DNA from: Lachnospiraceae bacterium | GTDB taxonomy: Bacteria > Bacillota > Clostridia > Lachnospirales > Lachnospiraceae | NCBI GenBank assembly: GCA_017523785.1 | Contig: JAFWVX010000048.1 | Span: forward strand, 1 to 45,024 | Reading direction: 5' to 3' | DNA length: 45,024 nucleotides | Shown here: positions 1 to 9,085 of the stretch, one piece after another | Layout: each line of letters starts with the position of its first letter | Numbering within the stretch: position 1 is the stretch's first letter | Made by a program: the position numbers and the translations under genes | The notes under the pieces: model-generated | Database searches by the model: none | Told to the model about the DNA's origin: nothing | Seen by the model: the letters and a program-made list of their open reading frames with translations, nothing else

Positions 1-3000
1 CCTCCGCTTGATGGTATATAAGGAACGTAGTTTTGTTTCCACTGCGCGATTAATATAATATTATCACTTAACTCACTTGTATTAGTATATGAGTTTCCAT
101 TTAAATCTTTCCAACCATTAAATGTGTATCCGCTTCTTGAGAATATATTTGTTCTAAGTGCTGTATCATCACCAATAAAGAATGCCTGCTCGACTGTCCT
201 TGCATTATTACTTGAGTCATAGGCAAATGTGATTACTTTTGCATTTGAATCTAATCTCCACTTAGCATAGAGCACGCTGTTCTTTGCTGTAGTTGTTGTT
301 ATATTACTAATTGCTGTTCCATTTAATTCTGAGTCCTCGTACCAGCCATCAAATGTATATGCATACTTAGTTACTTTAGATGAATCTGGAAGTGTTAATT
401 GTGAATTATATTCTCTTGAGCTTGTAGGAGTAAATCCATTTTCCCATGCTCCGCCATTTAAGTTGTAAGTTACATTATATGTTTGATATTCCCACTTTCC
501 ATAAATCACCGTGCCATCTGCTACTACAGTATTTAAATTAAAGTCCCAGACTGTGGTAAATGAACTATCAGTATACCAATTTACAAACTTATAGCCAGTG
601 GCACTTGGATTACTTGGTTTAGTTGCTTTTCTATTATGAACTACATAAGTATTATCTGGTTTATTAGAAATACTTGCAGCATTTGGATGAATTGCTCCAC
701 TAGTCAAATTGAATGTGACATCGTGATTTGTTACATTTTCCCACTTTGAATATATGGTTGTCGCGCGAGTAATGGCGATGCCAAAATTGAATGGAATTGT
801 AAATGTATCATCTAAGTACCATTCTAAGAATGAATAATTTGGTGCTGTTGGAACTACAGTTGGTCGAACTGCATTTCCTCCACTTTCAATATTTTGAGTT
901 GCAGGTTTATTTGTAATAGTTGATTCAGCAGGTGCTACTCCGGTTGTTAAATTAAATATCACCTCATATGAATTAGCCCATTTTGCATAATAAGTTTTAT
1001 TACCTGTAGAAGTGTTGCCTATAGTTGTAACCTGTGTTCCCCATGTGCCGGCAGTTGTTCCATCTGATGTCCACCAGCCTTTAAATACATATCCTGCTCT
1101 TGTCACATCCGTTGGTAGAGTTACAGTGTCTCCATATGTATAACTAGTTACATTACCACTATTAATCGTTCCGCTATTTGTATTTAATGTTATAGTATAT
1201 GTTTCTTTCTCCCACTTAGCATAGTAAGACATGTTTGAGTCAGTATGTGCTGGAACTTCATATATACGAGTACTTGCCATTTCATCACTTTGCTCAAACC
1301 ATCCAACAAATCTATGTCCTACATAAGTCATATTTTCAGCAACTGGAAGAGTTTTACTCTCTGTATATTTTCTCGTTATATCAGGAACAAAATTATTTGC
1401 CCAAGTTCCACCTCGAGTATTAAGTGTAATGCTGTAAGATTTTTCATTCCACTTTGCTACGAATACAAAATTACCTACAGTATTTGCTGAGATGCCAGTA
1501 AGTATTCTCTGACTTGGTTCAGCCTGATTATACCAACCTGCAAATGTATAACCTGTTTTCTTAACTTTTGATGCATCAGGGAATGTTACTGCTTCTGAAT
1601 ATCTTCTACTTGACATAGTTATAGGGTCGAATGATTCCCAACTTCCACCATCTAAGTCAAATGTTATACTATAAGTATTTTCAGTCCACTTAGCATAGAT
1701 AGTATAAGTGGTAGTTCCTTCTAGATAAATATCATCATTATTCTTGTTATATTCACTATTGAATGTAGTATTATCTCTATACCATCCTCCAAAAGTGTAT
1801 CCAGCTTTTACTGGCATAGCAAGATTTTCAGTATATGGATTGTCATATTCTTTATTAAATGATGTTGGACTTACTGTTCCGCCATTTGCATTGTAATTAA
1901 TTGTATATGACTTTGGATTCCATTTAGCATAAATACCATATGCCACTGTACCTTCTTCATAAATATCATCTTTGGTTCTATCGTATGCAATGTTGAATGT
2001 ATTATTATCAATATACCATCCGCCAAAAGTGTATCCTGTCTTTGTAGGATTAGCGATTTCTCCAGTATACGGTGTTCCAAAAGTTTTTTCAAATTCACTT
2101 GAACCAGTGTTTATTCCACCATTTAAATAATAGTGAATTGTGTAATTCTTTGCAGTCCATTTTGCATAGATATAATATGGAGTCGTTTTCCCTTCTTCAT
2201 ATATATCATCTTTTGTTTTGTCATATGGCTTGTTAAATACATTGTTATCTGTAAACCATCCTGCAAAAGTGTATCCTCTCTTAGTTGGCTCAGCAAGTTC
2301 TTCAGTATATGCAGTGTCATATGTCTTGGTAAAAGACTCTGGACTTACACTTCCTCCATTTGCATTGTAATTAATTGTATATGACTTTGGAGTCCATTTA
2401 GCATAGAATGTCGTAGGAGTATCAACACTTACAGAATCATTATATCCACCAACTCTATTTGCAACAGAAAAATCAGTGGCACTTCTATACCAGCCATCAA
2501 AAGTGTAGCCCTTTGTAGTTATATTTGGAAGAGTAATATTAGTCGCAGAAGTAATCTCAATTGAATTAGGTGCGATTCCGCGACCATTTGCATTAAACAC
2601 TATTGCTCTTTTCCAATGAGCTTTTAAAGTAATAGTTGTGCCATCAACACTAACATCTGGCTTATCATCTTTTATAAGTTCGCTGTTGCCTTCGTATTTT
2701 ACATCATTATAATACCAGCCTATGAACTCATAACCTGATGGGATATTAGTTGGTATTGGGAGTGTTATATCAACATTATATTCTTTTTCTATAGGATTTA
2801 TAGCAGTTGCTGCAACCCCATCCAAATCAAATGCTAAGTTATATTTTGCAGTTCTCCATCTTCCATTTAACCTATAACTAGTTAAATTATCATCAGGAGT
2901 TATATACGTAACATTTTCATCTAACTGTCTACAATACCATGCTGTCAAAACTTTTCCTTCAAAACGACTTCCTGCATTATTAATAATTATCTCCGAAAGT

Positions 3001-3290
3001 GATGCTCGTGTAAATGGTAAGTTAAATCGGTAATTATATGGTACAGAATATGAAACTAAACTTATAATATCATCATCATTTTCAAAGAATCCAACAGTAT
3101 ATCTTTTTGCAGACCACAAAGCTTCTAATGTAATGTCTTCAAGTATTCTTGTATTAAAATCAAATGCTTCCCAAACACCTTCCTCGTTTTGTCTTTCCCA
3201 TTGTTTAAATATGTAACCTTTCTTAGTAGGTTCATTTGGTGCCATTACTTTGCCACCTTTTGGTATAGAAACTGTAGCAATTTTCCCATT
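1..3290 (-). repeat. Array of about 13 InlB B-type (Listeria-Bacteroides) repeats inside the protease gene
   Basis: Units of about 217-256 bp (roughly 72-85 codons) recur through the 3' part of the protease gene. Each carries a GG.W-type start, a GY.F.GWY core and a YAKW/AQW end; the AKW codons fall near positions 251, 485, 741, 980, 1210, 1447, 1688, 1920, 2157, 2393, 2610, 2860 and 3115. Units between about 1690 and 2400 are most alike at DNA level: the stretches 1880-1922 and 2352-2394 are almost identical, which points to recent unit duplication or gene conversion. Confidence 0.8.
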
Positions 3291-6200
3291 GTCGTCATAG
3301 TCAAATGTAACTGTAACCATCTCGCCAGCATTCTCTGCTACAGCTATAGGTAAATCACAACTAAAACCTCTAAATGATACTGTTATTTTGTCAACATCTG
3401 GTGTCAAAGCATCATCAAGACTTGGACTAAAAGTAAATTCGTCCTTATATCTCTCATCATATGTAAAATCTCTTGATTCTGTTTCATTTTTTCTATCAAC
3501 ATTATTTGCAGATATTATGAGTCCTGACGGGTCAAATCTTTCTCCAGCAAGATAATTAAGTTTATTTGGCTTGTTTTTTATAGAAATACTATTTAATAAT
3601 CCAGAGAACCAAGGATAGAAATATATTTTTTCATTTTGTCTACTAAGCGTAATGATAACATAGTTGTTTCTAAAATAGAAACTCCAAGGCATATCGCTAC
3701 GAATTCCATCCGCAGTAATATCTCCTACTATTTTTCCTGCTGGCAGCACTACATCTGTTATAGTATCGTGAAATAACATACTGTTATTTTCTCCCATACC
3801 ATATAGATATCCCATAAGTGCACTGCTTAAATCTATATTGTTAATATCTATCCCATCATCACCAGTAGTTCTGTATAGAATAATCGGTGTTCTATTATTT
3901 ACAAGATTATATGCATACGTCTCGTCCATATCCCAAGAATCAACAGCTCCATTAACTGCGATAGGTATTGCCCAACCTTGTTTTAATATTGAAATTGGTT
4001 CAGTGAAATTAGGAGTATTATTGATAGTAATTTTATATCCAAGTTTTGATAAATTCTCTCTGACACCATCTAATGTTTCAAATTCAACAAATTTACTCTT
4101 ATACTTAACTCCTATCAAGCTAAAATCTTTAACAGCATTTACATCACTGTAAAAATTACTCATTACAGTGAAATCATTTTTAGTCTCATTGTTATATACT
4201 ATGTCAGTAGTCTCGCCATTAGTAAATATTAGTCTAACTTTCAACCCACTCAGATCTACTGTTTCTCCGTAGTTGTAAACTGTCTTAGTAGGTTTCTCGA
4301 CCGCAACAACCTTTGAAACTTCAGACCAAGATGCTCTAAGATTTAAGTCGTTGAATAATGTGATACTCTCGCCATCTGCATATAAATTATTATCATCATC
4401 TTCCCATCCTATAAAAATACAATCATCTTTAGTAAATTGATTTTTATTTATAAATGATTGTGATGCATATCTTATGTATTGGTCTTCCATGGTGCCGACG
4501 CCACCATTTCCATCAAAAGTGATGACTCTTGCTTTATTACCAAAGCCTCTAAGTCTAAAACTTATCCCCCAAAGTTTACCGCCGCTAGTTTTCGCTTGAT
4601 TTACATAATCATAATAATCATATCTTGTTCCATTTTTGGTTCCTTTATATGTCTGACCAGACTTTACTTCATTGTAATCATTCAAATATCCGAATGGCCC
4701 ATCTAAATTGTATGAATAGTCAATATGAATTTCAATAGTTCTCTTTGGCTTAATAACTATAGAATAATAACTTCCCTTTTTCAGCTCAATTTTTTTATCA
4801 AGTTCTATAGTGTAATATCCTGCTAGCAATTTTGATACTTCTTGCCTTAGCTTGAGTGTACCATCTTCGCAATTATTCATTGCAGTATCTTTTGTGTAAA
4901 TCTCAATATCAAATAATGATTCAGTAGAATATAACCCAATATTTATAGCTTCAAGAAGTTGATTGTTATCAGAACTAACTTGATACACATGTCCAATACT
5001 ATTATTTACGCTTACATCTATTGAAGATGAAAATGTAGTTGTATCATAATGATAATTATACTCATACTTGCCAGATTTTACTGCATCTACCGCATAAAAA
5101 ACATCACTTAAACTTGTCTCATCATACGAAAGCCAAAAATATCCTCCATCAGAATATCTCCAATCTCCTCCCCAACTATTTCTACATAACCATCCGCCAT
5201 TATTAGTAGCATGAGATTCATCGTACTCACAATAAAAATTAGATGCTGGTATATTATCATCCCATCCTACAATCATAATTGCATGGTTGGCCACAGTCTT
5301 ATCTACAGGAGAAAAGAAAGACCATTGAGTATTTGTATAATTTGCGTCATTAAATGTGTGATAATATTGTCTATTTATATTATCATATCGTGATGATATA
5401 GCAAAATAAGAAAATCCCACAGCACCATGATCAATTATAGCTTTTTTTATTAAATCCTTATTATTTTTATTGATATAGTATGCATTTTCCATTTCATAAC
5501 TATTACTATTAAATGCATATTTACCATCAAGTCCATTATTAATTATATCTGAAACTTTACTATATTCTGTGTCGCCATTTACTTTTACCGCTCCCAAATG
5601 GTTCGTCATCAAATTAGTAGCTGCAGATAAATTTCCTCCTACGTCAGCAAATGACTCTGGTTCTTCTCCATTTTCTCTATAAACACAATCATTAATTGTG
5701 GTATAGTCATTTCCTTCTAAACCTGGCTTATCAAGATTTCCCGAACCATCCGCTGTTACATCCTTTAAATTGTATGTGAAATAGGCAAGTGCAGCCTCAC
5801 TTAATCTTGATTCATCATCATCTGTAGTGAAAATACCTTTTTTTCTTAAGTCGGATTCCATAATTCCTATAGTAGAAAATGCCCAGCAAGTTCCATAAGG
5901 ATTTTGATTTCTAACAGGTGGTATTATTGACACACTACCGTTTGTTTTGGCTCTTGAATCCCAACGAGTAGGGATTTCTTCTTCATTACCAGCACCTAAA
6001 AGTTTCTCTAAAAAATTTTTAGGCTTTTTATCATTAATATACGGCACTGAAAAATCAATGTGAATATTTCCCATAGGATAAACAGGAACTATAAGTTCAG
6101 AAGTGTCACTTGCTGATGCAATTTCGCTCATAGATGCAATACTTGAATATATCTCATAGTTTTCAATTTCTAAATTATTAACTTCTGAAAATGAAGCTAT

Positions 6201-6728
6201 GTCATCTGAAATAGTTTCAGATTCTATAATTTCTTCTTCCACATAAAAATCAGAGTCCGATTGAGTTGCAACGTCATCATATGATAAATCATCGGCTGTC
6301 TCATCAATAGACTCCTCTTCACTTGTTTCTTCTATATTATTTTCTGACTCTTCAATTATTTTTTCAGTTGTTTCTTCATATGTTTCCACTGAAGTTTCAT
6401 CTAACGAAGTTTCATCACTGAAATCAAAAGTTGTTTCTTCTTCAAGCTCTTCTTCATTGAAATTTTCTTTTGATTCATCATCAAAAATTTCAGACTCATC
6501 TTCATAACTTTTCATTTCTTTAGTTTCTTTTGCTACTTCATCGTCAAAAACTATTGACTCGTTAATTTCTTCAGCAGACTCAGTTTCCTCTTCATACTCC
6601 TTGAAATTATTAGTAGTATTTGTCGCAAAAGTTTCAATTGTTTCATCGTCTAATGCAAAATTAGTCATTAGGTTTGTCGCAATCATTGTGACGCAAAGCA
6701 CAGTTGCTACTAATCTTTTAAATCTCAT
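1..6728 (-). CDS. Secreted C1 (papain-type) peptidase with InlB-type repeats, partial
   Basis: Large cell-surface cysteine protease, open at the left edge, so its C-terminus is missing (about 2,242 codons visible). The ATG has GGAGG six bases upstream. Residues 1-24 look like a signal peptide (MRFKRLV then hydrophobic); about 25-190 are an acidic Glu/Thr/Ser/Asp-rich stretch; about 230-530 are a papain-fold domain with oxyanion Gln275, Cys281 (GTCWAF), His482 (NHAIMIVGW) and Asn517 (NSWGG), so the catalytic set is complete. A lectin-like region (about 566-726), one InlB B-type repeat and two Ig-like segments (near 810 and 1060) follow, then about 13 InlB B-type repeats. The last visible residues (YIPSSG) look like a linker toward a wall-attachment end outside the window. 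Likely an adhesin-protease; substrate unknown. Domain limits after the peptidase are estimates by eye. Confidence 0.85.
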   Translation of the reverse strand, partial: MRFKRLVATVLCVTMIATNLMTNFALDDETIETFATNTTNNFKEYEEETESAEEINESIVFDDEVAKETKEMKSYEDESEIFDDESKENFNEEELEEETTFDFSDETSLDETSVETYEETTEKIIEESENNIEETSEEESIDETADDLSYDDVATQSDSDFYVEEEIIESETISDDIASFSEVNNLEIENYEIYSSIASMSEIASASDTSELIVPVYPMGNIHIDFSVPYINDKKPKNFLEKLLGAGNEEEIPTRWDSRAKTNGSVSIIPPVRNQNPYGTCWAFSTIGIMESDLRKKGIFTTDDDESRLSEAALAYFTYNLKDVTADGSGNLDKPGLEGNDYTTINDCVYRENGEEPESFADVGGNLSAATNLMTNHLGAVKVNGDTEYSKVSDIINNGLDGKYAFNSNSYEMENAYYINKNNKDLIKKAIIDHGAVGFSYFAISSRYDNINRQYYHTFNDANYTNTQWSFFSPVDKTVANHAIMIVGWDDNIPASNFYCEYDESHATNNGGWLCRNSWGGDWRYSDGGYFWLSYDETSLSDVFYAVDAVKSGKYEYNYHYDTTTFSSSIDVSVNNSIGHVYQVSSDNNQLLEAINIGLYSTESLFDIEIYTKDTAMNNCEDGTLKLRQEVSKLLAGYYTIELDKKIELKKGSYYSIVIKPKRTIEIHIDYSYNLDGPFGYLNDYNEVKSGQTYKGTKNGTRYDYYDYVNQAKTSGGKLWGISFRLRGFGNKARVITFDGNGGVGTMEDQYIRYASQSFINKNQFTKDDCIFIGWEDDDNNLYADGESITLFNDLNLRASWSEVSKVVAVEKPTKTVYNYGETVDLSGLKVRLIFTNGETTDIVYNNETKNDFTVMSNFYSDVNAVKDFSLIGVKYKSKFVEFETLDGVRENLSKLGYKITINNTPNFTEPISILKQGWAIPIAVNGAVDSWDMDETYAYNLVNNRTPIILYRTTGDDGIDINNIDLSSALMGYLYGMGENNSMLFHDTITDVVLPAGKIVGDITADGIRSDMPWSFYFRNNYVIITLSRQNEKIYFYPWFSGLLNSISIKNKPNKLNYLAGERFDPSGLIISANNVDRKNETESRDFTYDERYKDEFTFSPSLDDALTPDVDKITVSFRGFSCDLPIAVAENAGEMVTVTFDYDDNGKIATVSIPKGGKVMAPNEPTKKGYIFKQWERQNEEGVWEAFDFNTRILEDITLEALWSAKRYTVGFFENDDDIISLVSYSVPYNYRFNLPFTRASLSEIIINNAGSRFEGKVLTAWYCRQLDENVTYITPDDNLTSYRLNGRWRTAKYNLAFDLDGVAATAINPIEKEYNVDITLPIPTNIPSGYEFIGWYYNDVKYEGNSELIKDDKPDVSVDGTTITLKAHWKRAIVFNANGRGIAPNSIEITSATNITLPNITTKGYTFDGWYRSATDFSVANRVGGYNDSVSVDTPTTFYAKWTPKSYTINYNANGGSVSPESFTKTYDTAYTEELAEPTKRGYTFAGWFTDNNVFNKPYDKTKDDIYEEGKTTPYYIYAKWTAKNYTIHYYLNGGINTGSSEFEKTFGTPYTGEIANPTKTGYTFGGWYIDNNTFNIAYDRTKDDIYEEGTVAYGIYAKWNPKSYTINYNANGGTVSPTSFNKEYDNPYTENLAMPVKAGYTFGGWYRDNTTFNSEYNKNNDDIYLEGTTTYTIYAKWTENTYSITFDLDGGSWESFDPITMSSRRYSEAVTFPDASKVKKTGYTFAGWYNQAEPSQRILTGISANTVGNFVFVAKWNEKSYSITLNTRGGTWANNFVPDITRKYTESKTLPVAENMTYVGHRFVGWFEQSDEMASTRIYEVPAHTDSNMSYYAKWEKETYTITLNTNSGTINSGNVTSYTYGDTVTLPTDVTRAGYVFKGWWTSDGTTAGTWGTQVTTIGNTSTGNKTYYAKWANSYEVIFNLTTGVAPAESTITNKPATQNIESGGNAVRPTVVPTAPNYSFLEWYLDDTFTIPFNFGIAITRATTIYSKWENVTNHDVTFNLTSGAIHPNAASISNKPDNTYVVHNRKATKPSNPSATGYKFVNWYTDSSFTTVWDFNLNTVVADGTVIYGKWEYQTYNVTYNLNGGAWENGFTPTSSREYNSQLTLPDSSKVTKYAYTFDGWYEDSELNGTAISNITTTTAKNSVLYAKWRLDSNAKVITFAYDSSNNARTVEQAFFIGDDTALRTNIFSRSGYTFNGWKDLNGNSYTNTSELSDNIILIAQWKQNYVPYIPSSG

Positions 6729-6815
6729 TTAGTTCCTCCGCAAAATTAAAACATCACCTATTTCTATGCTTTTGAAAATAGGCTTAGGGTTTAAATATAA
6801 TTAATTTACTGGTAA

Positions 6816-6846
6816 ATTATAGCATATTTTTAATTATTTTTTTACA
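6816..6846 (-). promoter_or_regulatory. Possible promoter of the surface protease gene
   Basis: A perfect TATAAT lies at 6821-6816 on the minus strand in the very AT-rich gap upstream of the protease gene; the -35 region (TGTAAA, 6846-6841, 19-base spacer) is poor. The roughly 80-base leader carries a hairpin at 6757-6782 with arms CCTATTT and AAATAGG. No recognised riboswitch. Tentative. Confidence 0.35.
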
Positions 6847-6937
6847 TTTTTTTAAGCATTTTTATTAAGAATTTTTTAATTTTTATATCTTAAAATGTTG
6901 TAAATTCTGCATTTTTTTTGGTATTTCAAAAAATCAC

Positions 6938-6966
6938 AAAAAAAGAGTAGGCATTCATGCCTACTC
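6938..6966 (-). terminator. Rho-independent terminator after groEL
   Basis: Perfect inverted repeat with arms GAGTAGGCAT and ATGCCTACTC around a 2-base centre (6945-6966), followed on the minus strand by seven T residues. It lies about 20 bases past the groEL stop codon and closes the groESL transcript. Confidence 0.9.
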
Positions 6967-6986
6967 AATCAACATAGTTAAATTAA

Positions 6987-8618
6987 TTACATCATTCCGC
7001 CCATGCCGCCCATACCGCCACCTGCTGGCATTGCTGGTGCTGGCTCTTTTATATCAGCAACAACTGATTCTGTAGTAAGAAGTGATGATGCAATAGATGC
7101 TGCATTTTGAATTGCAGATCTTGTAACTTTTGCTGGATCAATGATACCAGACTTAACCATATCTACATATTCTTCTTTATATGCATCAAATCCCATTCCA
7201 GCTTTATCATTCTTCACTTTTTCAACAACAACTGATCCATCAAGTCCTGCATTTTCAGCTATAGTCTTAAGTGGAGCAGAGAGTGCTTTAAGAACTACCA
7301 TAGCACCTGTCTTTTCATCTCCCTCAAGTGAATCAACTAATTTTTGAACATCAGGTATTGCATGGATATAAGTTGTTCCACCGCCACCTACAATTCCTTC
7401 TTCTACAGCTGCACGAGTAGAGTTAAGCGCATCTTCCATACGAAGTTTTGCTTCTTTCATTTCTGTCTCTGTAGTAGCACCAACTTTTATAACTGCTACA
7501 CCACCTGCTAGTTTTGCTAAGCGCTCTTGGAGTTTTTCTTTATCAAAATCAGATGTAGTAGTAGAGATTTGAGCTCTTATTTGTCCTACTCTATATTTAA
7601 TAGTTTGCTTGTCACCAAGACCATCAACTATTATAGTGTCATCCTTTGTAATTTTTACTGACTTAGAACGACCGCAATCTTTTATAGTAGCTTTCTTAAG
7701 TTCAAGACCAAGTTCATCACTTATAACTTGTCCACCTGTAAGAATTGCGATATCTTGAAGCATTTCTTTTCTTCTATCACCATAGCCTGGAGCTTTTACT
7801 GCACATACATTAAATGTTCCACGAAGTTTATTTACTATGAGAGTTGTAAGAGCCTCTCCTTCAATATCTTCCGCTATGATAAGAAGTTTAGAACCTGACT
7901 TAACAACTTCTTCAAGAAGTGGCAAGATGTCTTGAATATTTGAAATCTTCTTATCTGTGATAAAGATATATGGATCTTCCAATGTGCACTCCATCTTTTC
8001 CATATCTGTGCACATATATGGGCTTAAATAACCTCTATCAAACTTCATACCTTCTACAAGGTCAAGTTCTGTTTTCATAGTTTTAGACTCTTCAATAGTA
8101 ATAACACCATCTTTGGAAACTTTTTCCATTGCATCTGCTACCATTGCACCAACTTCATCATCGCCTGATGATATAGCTGCAACTTTTGCGATTTGATCTT
8201 TTCCGCCAACTGGAGTTGATTGCTTCTTGATTGACTCAACTACTGTGTCAACAGCCTTTTTAATTCCCTTTCTTAAAATGATTGGGTTTGCACCAGCTGC
8301 GAGGTTCTTAAATCCTTCATCGATTAATGCACCTGCAAGAACAGTTGCTGTAGTAGTACCATCACCTGCTACATCATTTGTCTTGCTTGCAACTTCCTTT
8401 ACAAGTTGAGCACCCATGTTTTCAAACTCATCTTTTAACTCTATCTCTTTAGCGATAGATACACCATCATTTATAATTTGTGGTGCACCATAAGATTTGT
8501 CTATAACTACATTTCTTCCTTTGGGTCCAAGTGTTATAGATACAGCTTTAACAACTTGGTCAACACCCTTTTTTAAAGCCTCTCTTGCTTCTACTCCATA
8601 TTTTAATTCCTTAGCCAT
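6987..8618 (-). CDS. groL: Chaperonin GroEL (60 kDa)
   Basis: ATP-driven folding chamber of the cytosol, working with GroES. The 543-residue product is full length. It starts MAKELKYG, has the nucleotide-binding [11 protein letters not shown] motif near residue 85 and the usual Gly-Met tail ([10 protein letters not shown]). It follows groES by 14 bases with an AGGAGG-type RBS in the gap and ends at a strong terminator, so groES-groEL form a two-gene operon controlled from the CIRCE-bearing promoter upstream of groES. Nothing unusual in the sequence. Confidence 0.98.
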   Translation of the reverse strand: MAKELKYGVEAREALKKGVDQVVKAVSITLGPKGRNVVIDKSYGAPQIINDGVSIAKEIELKDEFENMGAQLVKEVASKTNDVAGDGTTTATVLAGALIDEGFKNLAAGANPIILRKGIKKAVDTVVESIKKQSTPVGGKDQIAKVAAISSGDDEVGAMVADAMEKVSKDGVITIEESKTMKTELDLVEGMKFDRGYLSPYMCTDMEKMECTLEDPYIFITDKKISNIQDILPLLEEVVKSGSKLLIIAEDIEGEALTTLIVNKLRGTFNVCAVKAPGYGDRRKEMLQDIAILTGGQVISDELGLELKKATIKDCGRSKSVKITKDDTIIVDGLGDKQTIKYRVGQIRAQISTTTSDFDKEKLQERLAKLAGGVAVIKVGATTETEMKEAKLRMEDALNSTRAAVEEGIVGGGGTTYIHAIPDVQKLVDSLEGDEKTGAMVVLKALSAPLKTIAENAGLDGSVVVEKVKNDKAGMGFDAYKEEYVDMVKSGIIDPAKVTRSAIQNAASIASSLLTTESVVADIKEPAPAMPAGGGMGGMGGMM

Positions 8619-8632
8619 AATTATTTACCTCC

Positions 8633-8917
8633 TTACTCAACAACAGCGAGTATATCACTTTGTTTGAGAATTACATACTTAACCTTGTCGATTTCAACTT
8701 CTGAACCTGAGTATTTGCTGTAGATAACATCTTGTCCCTCTTTAACTTCCATCTTTACTTCATTTCCATCTACAAAGCCACCTGGTCCTACAGCTACGAC
8801 CTTGCCTTGCATTGGCATCTCTTTATCGCTGCCTGGAAGAACTATTCCAGATGCAGTTGTTTGCTCTTGCTTTTTTTGCTCAAGAACTACTTTGTCAAAT
8901 AATGGTTTTAATTTCAT
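8633..8917 (-). CDS. groS: Co-chaperonin GroES (10 kDa)
   Basis: Lid of the GroEL chamber. The 94-residue product starts MKLKPLFDKVV, contains the mobile-loop region (TTASGIVLPGS) and the roof segment. I chose the ATG at 8917, not the longer frame reaching 8941, because AAGGAGG lies 7 bases before it and the extra codons come from a palindromic repeat element that forms the leader. The mRNA starts about 100 bases upstream at a CIRCE-controlled promoter, so heat and folding stress probably regulate it through HrcA. Confidence 0.97.
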   Translation of the reverse strand: MKLKPLFDKVVLEQKKQEQTTASGIVLPGSDKEMPMQGKVVAVGPGGFVDGNEVKMEVKEGQDVIYSKYSGSEVEIDKVKYVILKQSDILAVVE

Positions 8918-8925
8918 ATTTATCC

Positions 8926-8980
8926 TCCTTCGGGCTCGCAATGCTCACCCCTACGATTACGGGGAAATGCAGTTGCCCAT
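8926..8980 (-). repeat. Palindromic repeat copy A (two units) in the groES leader
   Basis: Minus-strand unit GTAGGGGTGAGCATT followed by GCGAGCCCGAAGGAGG, whose right end is the groES RBS, plus a decayed second unit (about 8957-8979). Same family as the copies at 22401, 23004, 24883 and 29436. It lies inside the transcribed leader. Confidence 0.75.
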
Positions 8981-9002
8981 ATAACATTTTATTACATTAT
9001 AA

Positions 9003-9026
9003 ATGCCTCTTAATACTAAGAGGCAT
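9003..9026. promoter_or_regulatory. 24-bp palindrome at the groESL transcription start
   Basis: Ten-base arms ATGCCTCTTA and TAAGAGGCAT around a 4-base centre, beginning at the last base of the -10 box and spanning the expected start site. It cannot act as a full RNA hairpin because the 5' arm begins before the transcript; it could be an operator for a second regulator. Function inferred only. Confidence 0.45.
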
Positions 9027-9053
9027 TATATCACTTTTTGTTAGCAATGTCAA
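9025..9053 (-). promoter_or_regulatory. Sigma-A promoter of groESL
   Basis: TTGACA at 9053-9048, 17-base spacer, TATAAT at 9030-9025: a consensus housekeeping promoter. The -35 box lies inside the CIRCE operator. Confidence 0.92.
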
Positions 9054-9067
9054 GTGTCGAGTGCTAA
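9041..9067. promoter_or_regulatory. CIRCE operator (HrcA site), one half degenerate
   Basis: On the minus strand: TTAGCACTC, nine bases, CATTGCTAA. The left half matches the CIRCE consensus exactly; the right half matches 7 of 9 (consensus GAGTGCTAA). The element overlaps the -35 box, the classic arrangement for HrcA repression. Confidence 0.9.
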
Positions 9068-9085
9068 TATTTACTGGACTTTTAA

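Noticed and set aside
1871-2320. Two minus-strand ORFs of 65-75 codons inside the repeat region
   Set aside because: They lie in another frame of the InlB-type repeats and exist because the repeats recur; no RBS.
6757-6782. Possible c-di-GMP or other riboswitch in the protease leader
   Set aside because: Only a simple 7-bp hairpin; no conserved riboswitch core found.
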